This document shows positions 24,910 to 34,635 of a DNA stretch of 64,000 nucleotides, piece after piece (within the stretch, counting starts at the first letter, position 1; each line of letters starts with the position of its first letter). Location: NCBI RefSeq assembly GCF_000756715.1, contig NZ_CCSE01000001.1, forward strand, positions 1,332,001 through 1,396,000. The letters run 5' to 3'. The notes under the pieces were generated by a model that saw only the letters and a program-made list of their open reading frames with translations, was not told where the DNA came from and did no database searches. The DNA is from Jeotgalicoccus saudimassiliensis (GTDB lineage Bacteria; Bacillota; Bacilli; Staphylococcales; Salinicoccaceae). A program made the position numbers and the translations under genes.

Positions 24910-25578
24910 CTAAAAATCGTTTAATATTTTCCAGTTCTTATCCTGTGCGACGGACAGGAGATCACTGTCCGGTGCTACTGCCACCGGTTTGCCGACAAGT
25001 TCCAGCATTTTAAGATCCGTTATACTGTCACTGTACGCCTGACTGTTCGTCCAGTCCACTTCTTTGTTTTTGAAATGTTCTTTTATAATATCGATTTTAC
25101 GATCCGCAAACATGCGTTCAAACCGCGTTTTGTAATCCAGCTTGTTGCCGTTGTAATGTATTTTTGAGCCGACGATATAATCGAATCCGACACCTTTAAA
25201 TAACGCTTCGAGTAAAGGTATAAAAGCACCGGAAATCAGCACGATATAATAATTTTCCTGCTTCAGCTGCTGAATTTTTTCAAGCAGCGAAGTTCTGAGC
25301 TCTTCGCTCATCTCATTTGCAACATCTGCAAAAAACCCGTCAATTTCCTGTTTGGAATAACCTTTGAAAGAAAGTATGTACGATTCCAATGCTCTGTTCT
25401 GCATTTTGATTTTCGGCACCATCTTCATTTTATAACCAAAATATGCAGGTGCAAAATGACGGACAAAGTGTTTATAGTTCTTTTTATATTTCGGGTGGCT
25501 TTTCAAATGCGCACGCAGTGTTTCAAATGTTTCATGCGGATATAAAGTCCCGTCAAAATCAAATAATGCAACTTTCAT
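24910..25578 (-). CDS. HAD-IB family phosphatase (phosphoserine-phosphatase-like)
   Basis: A 222-residue HAD hydrolase with motif I FDFDGTLYP (6-14), motif II LISGAF (about 115), the lysine of KIHYNG/KTRFE and motif IV AYSDSITDLKML (about 180). A helical cap sits between motifs I and II, placing it in subclass IB with SerB and lipid or nucleotide phosphatases. It could be a second candidate for the serine-pathway phosphatase, but the distance from serA gives no support. First gene of a two-gene operon. Confidence 0.85.
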   Translation of the reverse strand: MKVALFDFDGTLYPHETFETLRAHLKSHPKYKKNYKHFVRHFAPAYFGYKMKMVPKIKMQNRALESYILSFKGYSKQEIDGFFADVANEMSEELRTSLLEKIQQLKQENYYIVLISGAFIPLLEALFKGVGFDYIVGSKIHYNGNKLDYKTRFERMFADRKIDIIKEHFKNKEVDWTNSQAYSDSITDLKMLELVGKPVAVAPDSDLLSVAQDKNWKILNDF

Positions 25579-25681
25579 GTCGGTCTATTCCTCTCCATGG
25601 ATTATTAATCTACTCTAAACATTTTACCATAAACAGATTAGGGTATATACTAATATGCAATGACTATTAGGAGGTTGTTTC

Positions 25682-26122
25682 ATGGATTTAACAGTTTATT
25701 TGGCAGGCGAGATTCACAGTGACTGGAGAGACAAAATTCAATCGCTGGCAGCAGAAAAAGATTTACCGTTAACTTTTGTTTCACCTCAGACGAATCATGA
25801 TTTATCTGACGATATCGGTGAAAATATTCTCGGTGAACAGCCAAACAAGTACTACCGCGATGATGCAGCATCGGGCATTAACAATCTGCGCACGCAGGTT
25901 CTAATGAACAAAGCTGACGTAGTAATCGCTCTTTTCGGCGAAGAATATAAACAGTGGAATACTGCAATGGATGCGACTACAGCCATTAATAACGGCAAAC
26001 CGTTAATTTTAGTCCGTCCGGAAAAATTAATCCATCCATTAAAAGAAATTTCCGAGAAAGCGAACGTCGTAACAAGCTCAGTAGAACAGGCCGTTGAAGT
26101 GCTAGCATATATTTACAAATAA
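25682..26122 (+). CDS. YtoQ family protein
   Basis: A 146-residue cytosolic protein matching the Bacillus YtoQ family: MDLTVYLAGEIHSDWR at the start, TFVSPQTNHDLSDDIG (about 37-52) and the central ALFGEEYKQWN. The fold resembles nucleoside 2-deoxyribosyltransferase-like proteins (AGEI, SP-x-T-x-H-D). The biochemical role is not known to me. Good AGGAGG site; monocistronic with a following hairpin. Confidence 0.85.
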   Translation: MDLTVYLAGEIHSDWRDKIQSLAAEKDLPLTFVSPQTNHDLSDDIGENILGEQPNKYYRDDAASGINNLRTQVLMNKADVVIALFGEEYKQWNTAMDATTAINNGKPLILVRPEKLIHPLKEISEKANVVTSSVEQAVEVLAYIYK

Positions 26123-26137
26123 AATAAATTCTTTAAG

Positions 26138-26168
26138 AACCGCTCAGTAACAGGATTACCGGGCGGTT
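26138..26168 (+). terminator. ytoQ-like gene terminator
   Basis: Imperfect stem AACCGC-GTAA / TTAC-GCGGTT followed by T4. Confidence 0.65.
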
Positions 26169-26345
26169 TTCCATCTGAATCAGCAGATAAGTAACCCGAC
26201 CACGTTGTAATAGTGCTCTATCATGGTTATAATCGGCTTATGTGTAATTCTATTCTTCTGTTTCGAAAGATTGGATTACTTCATGGTTTATGTATTAATC
26301 CTGCATAAACAGTTTTACAATTTTATAAAGGGGAGAGGTTTTTGA

Positions 26346-27914
26346 ATGATTCTTAACACAACAGCAGGATCGACTTTCACCTTCACAGCAGGGTGGGAAC
26401 AGTACGTGATGATGGCGGTGTATTTCCTCGTCTTAGTCGCGATTGGGGTTTATGCATACAATAAATCCACATCAAATCTTAATGAGTATATGCTCGGCGG
26501 CCGTAATATCGGTCCTTGGGTAACGGCATTGTCTGCCGGAGCTTCTGACATGTCTGGCTGGATGCTGATGGGACTTCCAGGAAGCATGTACAGTGTCGGA
26601 CTCTCAAGTATTTGGATTGCTGTAGGTTTAACTGTCGGGGCTTACGTGAACTACATAGTTGTCGCTCCAAGACTCCGCGTTTACTCGGAAGTCTCAAACG
26701 ACTCAATTACGCTCCCGGACTTTTTTGAAAACCGCTTTAAAGACAGTAAGCACATGCTGCGCATTATCGCAGGTCTCGTAATTGTCATATTCTTCGCTGT
26801 CTATACAGCCAGCGGAATGGTATCGGGCGGTAAATTATTTGAAAGTGCATTTAACTTACCGTATCACTGGGGCTTATTCGTTACAGCCGGCGTAGTTGTA
26901 ATCTACACATTCTTCGGCGGTTACCTGGCCGTAAGTCTTACCGACTTCTTCCAGGGAACGATAATGTTTATCGCTATCGTTATGATTCCAATCGCAACAT
27001 GGATGACTCTGACTGGAGACGGTGTTGAGCCGTTTGTCAGAATCGAAGAGCTGGGTGCGATTGCTGATATCAACTATCTTTCACTGATCAGCGGTGTATC
27101 GATTATTACCATTATCAGTAACCTTGCATGGGGATTCGGTTACTTTGGACAGCCTCATATCATCGTACGCTTTATGTCTATCAGATCACATAAAATCGTA
27201 CCTAAGGCTCGCCGTATTGGTATTATCTGGATGACAATCTCGCTTATCGGTGCTTGTTTAACAGGTTTACTCGGTATTGCTTTCACAGATGCAACACGTC
27301 ACGAAGTTGCAGATGCTGAGACAATTCTCATTCTTATGAGTCAGGTTCTTTTCCACCCGTTAGTCGGCGGATTCTTCCTGGCAGCAATTTTAGCAGCAAT
27401 CATGAGTACAATTTCTTCACAGCTTCTTGTTACTTCAAGTTCACTTGTACAGGACTTCTATAAAATGGTCCGTCTGAAAATGATCGGCGGTAAAGAAACG
27501 AAGACTGAAGAAGAACAGGATAAACTGTTTGTGCTTGCCGGCCGTATTTCTGTAGTAATAGTAGCAATTGTCGCTATTCTTATTGCATGGGACGACGAAT
27601 CTGTAATTCTTGATATCGTTGCAAACGCCTGGGCAGGCTTCGGTGCTGCATTCGGTCCATTAATGGTTATGGCATTACACTGGAAAGGCATGACACGTTC
27701 AGGTGCGATTGCTTCAATTATCGGTGGTGCTGCAACAGTTATTATCTGGATCGCTGCAGGCGGTTTCGGTACAGGACTTTATGAAATTGTTCCTGGTGTT
27801 ATCGTTGCAACACTTGCGGGTATCGTCGTAAGTAAGATGACTAAGAACCAGCTTGTACCGGACATGGTTACAGAGTTCGACGAAACTGAAAGAATTTTAA
27901 GAGAAGATAAGTAA
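26346..27914 (+). CDS. putP: Sodium/proline symporter
   Basis: A 522-residue SSS-family symporter with about 13 helices. Markers are the PutP opening ([17 protein letters not shown]), [22 protein letters not shown] (about 52-73, sodium site) and [15 protein letters not shown] (about 258-272). [11 protein letters not shown]-type residues near 350 supply the second sodium ligand. It imports proline as nutrient and osmoprotectant. The 220-base upstream gap holds no gene, and no strong regulatory element was recognised there. Confidence 0.94.
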   Translation: MILNTTAGSTFTFTAGWEQYVMMAVYFLVLVAIGVYAYNKSTSNLNEYMLGGRNIGPWVTALSAGASDMSGWMLMGLPGSMYSVGLSSIWIAVGLTVGAYVNYIVVAPRLRVYSEVSNDSITLPDFFENRFKDSKHMLRIIAGLVIVIFFAVYTASGMVSGGKLFESAFNLPYHWGLFVTAGVVVIYTFFGGYLAVSLTDFFQGTIMFIAIVMIPIATWMTLTGDGVEPFVRIEELGAIADINYLSLISGVSIITIISNLAWGFGYFGQPHIIVRFMSIRSHKIVPKARRIGIIWMTISLIGACLTGLLGIAFTDATRHEVADAETILILMSQVLFHPLVGGFFLAAILAAIMSTISSQLLVTSSSLVQDFYKMVRLKMIGGKETKTEEEQDKLFVLAGRISVVIVAIVAILIAWDDESVILDIVANAWAGFGAAFGPLMVMALHWKGMTRSGAIASIIGGAATVIIWIAAGGFGTGLYEIVPGVIVATLAGIVVSKMTKNQLVPDMVTEFDETERILREDK

Positions 27915-27926
27915 ACAAATCAAAAA

Positions 27927-27954
27927 ACGCGAATCGGAATTATCCGGTTCGCGT
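27927..27954. terminator. Bidirectional terminator, putP / TRAP operon
   Basis: 12-bp stem ACGCGAATCGGA with near-complement 27943-27954, A6 before and T7 after. Confidence 0.9.
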
Positions 27955-27971
27955 TTTTTTCTGTCTTTATA

Positions 27972-30191
27972 TTATGCTGTTACAGGTTCCTGCTTTTTCT
28001 TCTTATAAAGCTGATAACCTACCAGCAGTGCAATGAGGCCAAGGCCGATTCCATCTGTAATTAAATCACTTTGAATGAACAGCAGTGCTGCGATTACTGC
28101 GATAATACGTTCTGCAATATTATATTTCACAAACATATAGTTTTGAATAAATGATGCGAATGTTGCCATACCGACCGCCGCGGTCAGAATTGCCCAGATC
28201 ATTTCCAGTATTCCGGCATCCGTAATCAGCAGTATTGTAGGATTTATCGCAAACATAAACGGAAGCAGTAATGCAGCTGAGTCATACTTAAAGCCCTGTA
28301 CCCCGGTTCTTATCGGCCCTGCCTTGGCTATCCCGGCAGTTGCATAGGCCGGCAGATTAATCGGCGGTGTGTCATCCGCGAGTACGCCGTAATACAATAC
28401 AAACAGATGTGCGACAATAACCGGCAGACCCATATTCGTCAGTACCGGGGCAATTACTGCTGCAAGAACGACGTATGTTGCCGTCGTCGGAAGACCCATC
28501 CCGAGAAACAGACACGCAAAAACAGTCAGTACAAGAGCAATATACAGCTGAGTGTTGTCGGTAACCATGAAGTTCGGCAGCCAGCCTTCAATCGTATCTG
28601 AAAACCCAATGACGATTCTTGTGAATTTTGTCGATAAGCCGCTCGTCGTAATGACGCCGATCAAAATTCCTGCCGTCGCACAGGCAACGATAATACTCAG
28701 TGCATTTCTTGATGCTTTATCAAATCCATCCACCAGCTGGCGGATTCCGTATTTCTGAGGTTCTACATCCCGCTTTGTCATCTTCATAAAGATTGCAAAA
28801 AGCAGCGCGACAATTGTTCCGCCAAGCACCATCGTAAATATCGGACTGCGCCAGCGGACAGTCTCTGCATTAAACAGATTTAAACCGAGAGCATCGTTAA
28901 ATATCACGAGTCCCTGGTTTACAAACACAATCAGATACTGCATCGAGAATGTAATTCCCAGAAGTATGGCCGCAAAGATTAGCGTCCGGCCCATACTCGT
29001 TTTGAATCGATATGCAAAGAAAGCAATGATAATCATTGCAATAATTGAGTAGAATGCAGACGCGTTAACCGAAGCTCGCTCCACCACGAGGAAATACAGC
29101 AATATTAAAATCGGCACGATCAGATACCCCTGACTGAGCAGCAGTTTTCTTGCCGATGACATTTCCGATCTGTCGATACCGGATATATTGTGCTTGTTTG
29201 CTTCAAAATGAACCATAAACAGAATACCAACATAAGCAAGCAGTGCAGGTATCAGTGCACTTTTAATAATTTCAAAATAAGGAATACCCGTAAATTCTAC
29301 CATGATGAAAGCTGCTGCACCCATAACAGGGGGCAGGAACTGTCCGCTGGATGATGCTGCAACTTCTACACCCCCCGCTACATGCGGAGGAAATCCTACC
29401 CGTTTCATTAATGGAATAGTAAATGTTCCTGTCGTTACCGCATTCGCAGTTGAACTTCCCGAAATACTTCCCATCATACCACTTGCTACAACACTCGCTT
29501 TGGCTGGTCCGCCTTTATATTTACCGAAACCGCGTATAGCAAGATCGATAAACATTTTCCCGGCCCCGGTTGATTCAAGTATTGCCCCAAACAATATAAA
29601 AATAAATACAAATTGTGCCGAAGCATAGATTGGTGTTCCGAATATACCGTTACTTCTGTATGTAATCTCATAGACGAATCTCGAGAAATCGCCTCTGTTG
29701 TGATAAAACTGTCCCGGTAAAAACTCTCCCGCGAAGAAATAGGCAATACCAATTAATGCAATAATTACAAGCGGCAGACCGACAACACGTCTCGTCGCTT
29801 CAATTACAATCACTATAAACAGTGCCCCAAGAATTAAGTCCACTTCTGTCGGCCGCGCTGACATTATTTCAGGCGCATCCTGTCTGTTTATTAAATAAAT
29901 TCCGAGCCCCAGTGATACTCCTGATAATATAAAATCATATATTGGAATTGTTTTTTGTCCCTTCCCTTTTCTAATCGGGAAAATTAAGAACACCAGTACT
30001 ATTGCAAGTGTCAGGTGAATAATCAAGAATGTTCTTGAACCGATACCCGGCAAACCGAAGCCCGCAACGTAAAGGTGAAATATAGCAAGAAGAATTGATA
30101 TCGAACTGACAAAAATGGCCAGTTTTTTACCCGGATCCCTGTCACTGCCTTCTAATTCCTGAATCATTTTCTGTTGTTCCCTAGCATCCAT
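27972..30191 (-). CDS. TRAP transporter fused permease (TAXI type)
   Basis: A 739-residue membrane protein combining the small DctQ-like and large DctM-like subunits of a tripartite ATP-independent periplasmic-type transporter. About 19 helices; hallmarks include GMMGSISGSSTANAVTTG (about 230-250), ASSSGQFLPPVMGAAAF and FLGMGLPTTATYVVLAAVIAP (about 570). Sodium-driven uptake of a carboxylate is typical of the family. Third gene of an operon with the TAXI binding lipoprotein and a DUF1850 protein, three bases after the latter. The substrate is unknown; glutamate or C4-type acids are usual guesses. Confidence 0.93.
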   Translation of the reverse strand: MDAREQQKMIQELEGSDRDPGKKLAIFVSSISILLAIFHLYVAGFGLPGIGSRTFLIIHLTLAIVLVFLIFPIRKGKGQKTIPIYDFILSGVSLGLGIYLINRQDAPEIMSARPTEVDLILGALFIVIVIEATRRVVGLPLVIIALIGIAYFFAGEFLPGQFYHNRGDFSRFVYEITYRSNGIFGTPIYASAQFVFIFILFGAILESTGAGKMFIDLAIRGFGKYKGGPAKASVVASGMMGSISGSSTANAVTTGTFTIPLMKRVGFPPHVAGGVEVAASSSGQFLPPVMGAAAFIMVEFTGIPYFEIIKSALIPALLAYVGILFMVHFEANKHNISGIDRSEMSSARKLLLSQGYLIVPILILLYFLVVERASVNASAFYSIIAMIIIAFFAYRFKTSMGRTLIFAAILLGITFSMQYLIVFVNQGLVIFNDALGLNLFNAETVRWRSPIFTMVLGGTIVALLFAIFMKMTKRDVEPQKYGIRQLVDGFDKASRNALSIIVACATAGILIGVITTSGLSTKFTRIVIGFSDTIEGWLPNFMVTDNTQLYIALVLTVFACLFLGMGLPTTATYVVLAAVIAPVLTNMGLPVIVAHLFVLYYGVLADDTPPINLPAYATAGIAKAGPIRTGVQGFKYDSAALLLPFMFAINPTILLITDAGILEMIWAILTAAVGMATFASFIQNYMFVKYNIAERIIAVIAALLFIQSDLITDGIGLGLIALLVGYQLYKKKKQEPVTA

Positions 30192-30194
30192 TGG

Positions 30195-30710
30195 TTAATC
30201 ACCTCTAAAATAACTTTTAATTAATTTTACTTCCAGATTGTTTCCTTTGTATGGTGCGTCAGAAATCACAATATCGTTATCCCCTATAACAATATGATGC
30301 GGGAAAACCGACGATGGTCTGATTCTCAGTGTGCCGCCGTGAACTTTGCGATTAATGTTTTTAATAATGAATGTTCCATTCCTTATTTCAACATCATCAC
30401 CTTCATAAGGCATACCCGCTCCAAAGGATTCCGTGTGACTTTCCATCGTGTATATACCGTCACTCCGCACTTCAAACACTTCACTCACCGGGGAACGCTC
30501 AACTGAATGAATATAATTCACTTCAAATCGTTCACCGTATTCAACTTCCTGGATAAACAACTGTTCATCAGTACTCATATTTTCAATAACAAGCTTTGCC
30601 GGCTTGTTAATTTGAAGTATCAGCACTGCTTCCAGCACAATAAACAGACCTGTAAGGGATAAAAAGGCATTGCGTATATGCAATGCCTTTTTATAATTAT
30701 TTTCACTCAT
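30195..30710 (-). CDS. DUF1850 protein of the TRAP operon
   Basis: A 171-residue protein with an N-terminal membrane helix (about 12-30) and a beta-rich DUF1850 domain outside (NYIHSVERSPVSEVFEV, then ESFGAGMPYEG). DUF1850 genes habitually lie next to TAXI-type TRAP genes. Their role is not established; a link to the binding protein or permease is inferred from that association. It starts four bases after the binding-protein stop with only a weak SD. Its codons 7-17 form an intrinsic-terminator hairpin, so its expression and that of the permease may be throttled. Confidence 0.88.
   Translation of the reverse strand: MSENNYKKALHIRNAFLSLTGLFIVLEAVLILQINKPAKLVIENMSTDEQLFIQEVEYGERFEVNYIHSVERSPVSEVFEVRSDGIYTMESHTESFGAGMPYEGDDVEIRNGTFIIKNINRKVHGGTLRIRPSSVFPHHIVIGDNDIVISDAPYKGNNLEVKLIKSYFRGD
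30661..30692 (-). terminator. Intragenic terminator hairpin at the start of the DUF1850 gene
   Basis: A perfect 13-bp stem AAAAAGGCATTGC (30680-30692 with 30661-30673) and 6-base loop, the 3' arm ending in T5. It lies wholly inside the DUF1850 coding region, 23 bases downstream of the binding-protein stop codon, in the position of an operon-internal terminator. Confidence 0.75.
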
Positions 30711-30714
30711 TTAA

Positions 30715-31713
30715 TCACTGCTCGTCGTAGTAACGCTGTACACCAGGGTGCAGGTCAATCGACATACCGTCTTCTGCAGTATCAAGTGTCAGCTCTTCAC
30801 CGCGCACATGAGCGTTAGCCATTGAATCCAGGTTTTCAAAAATTGCTTTTGTCATTTCATACATCTGATCTTCAGGGATATCATTTGAAGCAATCAGCAT
30901 TGCCTGTACGGCAACTGTAGAAGCTGAACTGTCAAAGTTATCGTAAGCATCTGCAGGAATATCCACCTGAGTATAGTAAGTGTACTCTTCCATCAGCTGA
31001 TTCATTGCATCTTCATCAAAGCTTACAATTTTAACATCTGCACTTGCGCTTAACTCCTGAATTGCACCAGTTGGAGTTCCGGCAGTTACGAATGCGGCAT
31101 CAACGTTGCCGTCCTGCAGGTTCGTTGATGCATCCGAGAAGTCTAAGTATTGTGCATCCACATCGTCAACCGTCATACCGTGTGCTTCGATAATCTGAGT
31201 TGCGTTTGCTTCTGTACCCGATCCCATGTCACCGATGGCAACACGCTTACCTTCAAGGTCAGCCACTGAATCTATACCAGAATCAGCTAAAGTTACCAGT
31301 TGAATTGTTTCAGGATAAATTGTGAATACACCGCTGTAATTTTCAAGCGGTTCACTGAACATATTGCTGCCTTCAGCACCGTAAAATGCAATATCGTTCT
31401 GAACAAGTGCAAGCTGTGCTTCACCATTGTTTAACTGTTCGGCGTTTGATACCGATGCACCTGAAGACACACCAGTTGCGCTTACATTATCAAATGAAGA
31501 ATCGATAATGTCAGCCATTGCTACCCCGAGAGGGAAGTATACTCCCGCTTCACCGCCTGTCAGCAAAGTAACATTTTCAATCCAGTCATCTCCGCCTGCT
31601 GAATCTCCCGAACTTTCTTCGCTTCCTTCGTCATCCGCAGAATCTCCGCCACATGCTGCTAAAACCAGCATTACTGCAGAAAGCAACAGCAAAAACCAAT
31701 AATTCTTCTTCAT
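30715..31713 (-). CDS. TAXI-family TRAP solute-binding lipoprotein
   Basis: A 332-residue extracellular binding protein. A lipoprotein signal peptide ends in the lipobox LAAC (about 18-21), followed by an acidic Ser/Gly linker. TAXI-type features are GGEAGVYFPLGVAMAD, SSGASVSNAEQLNNGEAQLALVQND and KRVAIGDMGSGTE. It hands substrate to the fused permease. As first gene of the operon with a good GGGG Shine-Dalgarno site, and followed by a terminator-like hairpin, it is probably made in excess of the permease. Confidence 0.94.
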   Translation of the reverse strand: MKKNYWFLLLLSAVMLVLAACGGDSADDEGSEESSGDSAGGDDWIENVTLLTGGEAGVYFPLGVAMADIIDSSFDNVSATGVSSGASVSNAEQLNNGEAQLALVQNDIAFYGAEGSNMFSEPLENYSGVFTIYPETIQLVTLADSGIDSVADLEGKRVAIGDMGSGTEANATQIIEAHGMTVDDVDAQYLDFSDASTNLQDGNVDAAFVTAGTPTGAIQELSASADVKIVSFDEDAMNQLMEEYTYYTQVDIPADAYDNFDSSASTVAVQAMLIASNDIPEDQMYEMTKAIFENLDSMANAHVRGEELTLDTAEDGMSIDLHPGVQRYYDEQ

Positions 31714-31882
31714 AAAAATTATTCCCCTTTCAAAATTTTTACTTTCTTACCAGTTATCTTACCATAATATCGCTTACAATAATGTGAAAATTCATTTTAC
31801 ATTGAGTATTTAGTGTTATAAGTTTTTCACAATTCCCCATAACCTCATTAAATGCTAAGATTAATTAAACGAGGTGCACATT

Positions 31883-32872
31883 ATGACAAATAAATATTTA
31901 AACAGACCATTTATTTCAGGTATTCTTTTCACATTAATTATTGCGCTGCTCAGTATACTGCTTACCATGCTCCCAGTCTTATCGAGTGTCGGTGCTCTGG
32001 CGGTCGCACTCCTTATCGGCGTCATCTACAGACAGACTCTCGGCTATCCTGAACCACTGCGGACAGGCATTACCTTTTCTGCAAAAAAACTGCTGCGTTT
32101 CGCCATTGTACTTTACGGTTTCAAGCTTAACCTGCAGCTTATTTTAAACGACGGATGGGTAATGATTTTACTGGGTACCGGCGTGATTCTTTTCAGTTTC
32201 GCGATGATGCATTTATTAAACAAGTACTTTAAAACAAATTCATCTATTATGTTTTTAATGGCGGCAGGTACCGGAATTTGCGGTGCTGCGGCAATTTCTG
32301 CAGTCAGTTCAATTACTAAAGCCAAAGAAGAAGATACTGCGATCAGCATCGGGCTAATTTCCGTTGTCGGCACAGTGTTCGCGCTGAGCTATACTTTTAT
32401 CGGCCCGCTGTTTGGCATGAATGATGTTACATACGGTATATGGAGCGGTTTAAGTCTTCATGAAATCGCACAGGTGGTGCTGGCCGGGGGCAGTGCCGGT
32501 GATGACGGCATGGCGATGGCACTTCTTGCAAAACTGAGCAGGGTATTCTTATTAATTCCGGTCAGTTTCATGATTATGTACTTCGTTTCCCGTAAACAGG
32601 ACAGAAAAGCAGAAGGTAAAGTCGATGTTCCATACTTCCTGTTTTTCTTCGTACTTGTTGCGGTAATCAATACATTCATAACGATTCCTGCCGGCTTGAG
32701 CAGCGCCATCGATCAGCTCACCACACTCTTAATGGTGATGGCGATGGTCGGACTGGGCTTGAGCGTCCCGCTTCAATCCATCAGGGAAAAAGCATTGAAA
32801 CCTCTTTATGCTCTTGTAATCACATCTGTATTATTATCGATTATTACATTTTATATTGCCGCAGTTATTTAA
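31883..32872 (+). CDS. YeiH family (UPF0324) putative membrane exporter
   Basis: A 329-residue membrane protein with about 10 helices of the YeiH/UPF0324 family, often annotated as putative sulfate exporter without firm proof. Family residues include KLLRFAIVLYGFKLNL (about 70), AAGTGICGAAAI (about 133) and WSGLSLHEIAQVVLAGG (about 190). The open frame begins with a GTG at 31874, but GAGGTG is itself the Shine-Dalgarno site for the ATG at 31883. Confidence 0.87.
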   Translation: MTNKYLNRPFISGILFTLIIALLSILLTMLPVLSSVGALAVALLIGVIYRQTLGYPEPLRTGITFSAKKLLRFAIVLYGFKLNLQLILNDGWVMILLGTGVILFSFAMMHLLNKYFKTNSSIMFLMAAGTGICGAAAISAVSSITKAKEEDTAISIGLISVVGTVFALSYTFIGPLFGMNDVTYGIWSGLSLHEIAQVVLAGGSAGDDGMAMALLAKLSRVFLLIPVSFMIMYFVSRKQDRKAEGKVDVPYFLFFFVLVAVINTFITIPAGLSSAIDQLTTLLMVMAMVGLGLSVPLQSIREKALKPLYALVITSVLLSIITFYIAAVI

Positions 32873-32876
32873 ATAC

Positions 32877-32908
32877 AAAAAGGACAGCTGAAAACAGCTG
32901 TCCTTTTT
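32877..32908. terminator. Bidirectional terminator, yeiH-like / DASS gene
   Basis: Perfect 14-bp stem AAAAAGGACAGCTG and complement with a 4-base A loop. Confidence 0.93.
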
Positions 32909-32927
32909 TCTTCCCAATCTATAAAAT

Positions 32928-34436
32928 TTACAGTAAGCCGAGCCACTGCCAGTACGTTGCCGACATAATAATAATCAGTATATAACCGCCGACTGTCAGG
33001 AAAATACCCGATTTCAGAAGATCGTTTACAGTAAATGTTCCTGTACCGTAAGCAAGCATATTCTGCGGTGCACTTACAGGCAGCAGGAATCCAAAACAGA
33101 TTACAAATTGCTGCACGAGTACGAATCCAAGTGATGAATCACCCATATTCAGTGTCGTTGTCAGCGCGATAAATACCGGAATTAATGCTGATGCGAGCGA
33201 TGTCGCACTCGCAAACCCGAGGTGAATCAGAATGTTAAAGACCGACACGAGTGCAATAACTCCAACGAGCGGGAATGCATCGAGCCCCATAGCACCAAAT
33301 GTCACATCCGACAGCCATTGTGCTGCACCTGTTCTCAGGAGTACTGTTCCGAGTGAAATACCGATTGCGAACACGATGATCGTTCCCCAGTTAATCGTGC
33401 CTTCAACTTCTTTCCATGTGAACACACCAACTTTAGGCGCTAACATTACTGCCAGTGCAATTAATGTGATTGATGATGAATCAAACGGATGCAGAATGCC
33501 TTCCGTCGCCCAGAATAAAAGCAATAGTGTTGCAATTGAAATTAAACGCCATTCCACAGCTTTAATTGGCCCGAGTTCCGCGAGTTCGTTATCAATCAAT
33601 TCGCGTCCGCCGCTGATTTCATCAGTTTCCGATTTAAAGAAACGTGTCATCACAAAGTACAGCAGGATACTCATAATAATTGAGAACGGCGCTGCGTAGA
33701 TAAACCATTGAATCCACGATACGTCTTCTCCCATTGCCTCATTAATAAATCCTACAGCGACGAGATTTTGTGCTGCTGCAGTTTTAATACCGACGTTCCA
33801 AATAGATACTGCCTGAACCGCAGTAATAATTAACAGTGTTGCAAGACGGCTGTCTCTCGACATACCGAATGCCGCCACCATACCGATCAGGATTGGAATG
33901 ACAGCTCCTGCTCTTGCTGTTGCCGAAGGTACAAAAAACGCCAGTAAAATTGACACGAGGATTGTTCCAAGTACAATCATGTTTGTTTTATTACCGACGA
34001 TACGGAGAACATAAAGTGCAAGACGTTTGTGCAGATTGGTAATCTGCATCGCACTTGCAAGGAATAATGCCGCTGCAACTAATGCCAGTGCAGAACTTGA
34101 GAACCCTGCGAATGCCAGTGATAATGCATTCTTCGTTCCGAATTGATCTGTACCTTCCGGTACACCGAGTGCTGTTCCAATTTCATTCCCCGGTACCGGA
34201 GAAAGTCCGAGCAGGACAATAAGCAGACCGACAATCATTACTGCAGACACCGGATACTTAACTGCCTCCGTGACCCACATAATTACTGCAAATGCCAATA
34301 CTGACAATGCTCTTAAGCCGACAACACTGAGTGCATCAGGCGCCGGTAAAAAGTTAATAATAATTAAAACGATAAAAGCTGTAATAATCCAGAGCGGTTT
34401 ATAACCTTTTGCCTCTGGTTCTTTTTTGTCTGTCAT
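32928..34436 (-). CDS. DASS (SLC13) family anion:sodium symporter
   Basis: A 502-residue polytopic carrier of the divalent-anion:sodium symporter family, importing dicarboxylates or sulfate with sodium. PSATARAGAVIPI (about 170) and the C-terminal SAPQNMLAYGTGTF (about 455) are the two helical-hairpin substrate and sodium sites. The open frame begins at a GTG that overlaps the AAAGGAG site; the ATG at 34436 is the better start. It is single, between convergent yeiH and the PfoR-like gene. Confidence 0.92.
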   Translation of the reverse strand: MTDKKEPEAKGYKPLWIITAFIVLIIINFLPAPDALSVVGLRALSVLAFAVIMWVTEAVKYPVSAVMIVGLLIVLLGLSPVPGNEIGTALGVPEGTDQFGTKNALSLAFAGFSSSALALVAAALFLASAMQITNLHKRLALYVLRIVGNKTNMIVLGTILVSILLAFFVPSATARAGAVIPILIGMVAAFGMSRDSRLATLLIITAVQAVSIWNVGIKTAAAQNLVAVGFINEAMGEDVSWIQWFIYAAPFSIIMSILLYFVMTRFFKSETDEISGGRELIDNELAELGPIKAVEWRLISIATLLLLFWATEGILHPFDSSSITLIALAVMLAPKVGVFTWKEVEGTINWGTIIVFAIGISLGTVLLRTGAAQWLSDVTFGAMGLDAFPLVGVIALVSVFNILIHLGFASATSLASALIPVFIALTTTLNMGDSSLGFVLVQQFVICFGFLLPVSAPQNMLAYGTGTFTVNDLLKSGIFLTVGGYILIIIMSATYWQWLGLL

Positions 34437-34599
34437 TGTGACAGTCACTCCTTTTATAATATCTGTATATACATTCTCAATATAACACCATTTACCCTTT
34501 AATACTTTAGTTCGATAAATCTGTCACAATACTTTCAAATTCTGTATAAAAATTTGCATTGAGTGAATATAATATTGCGAATTTTTCAAACACGAAAAA

Positions 34600-34621
34600 G
34601 CACAGGGCGCCTGCCCTGTGC
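34600..34621 (-). terminator. Terminator of the PfoR-like gene
   Basis: 9-bp GC-rich stem GCACAGGGC and complement, T5 on the minus strand. Confidence 0.9.
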
Positions 34622-34635
34622 TTGTTTTTTTACAG

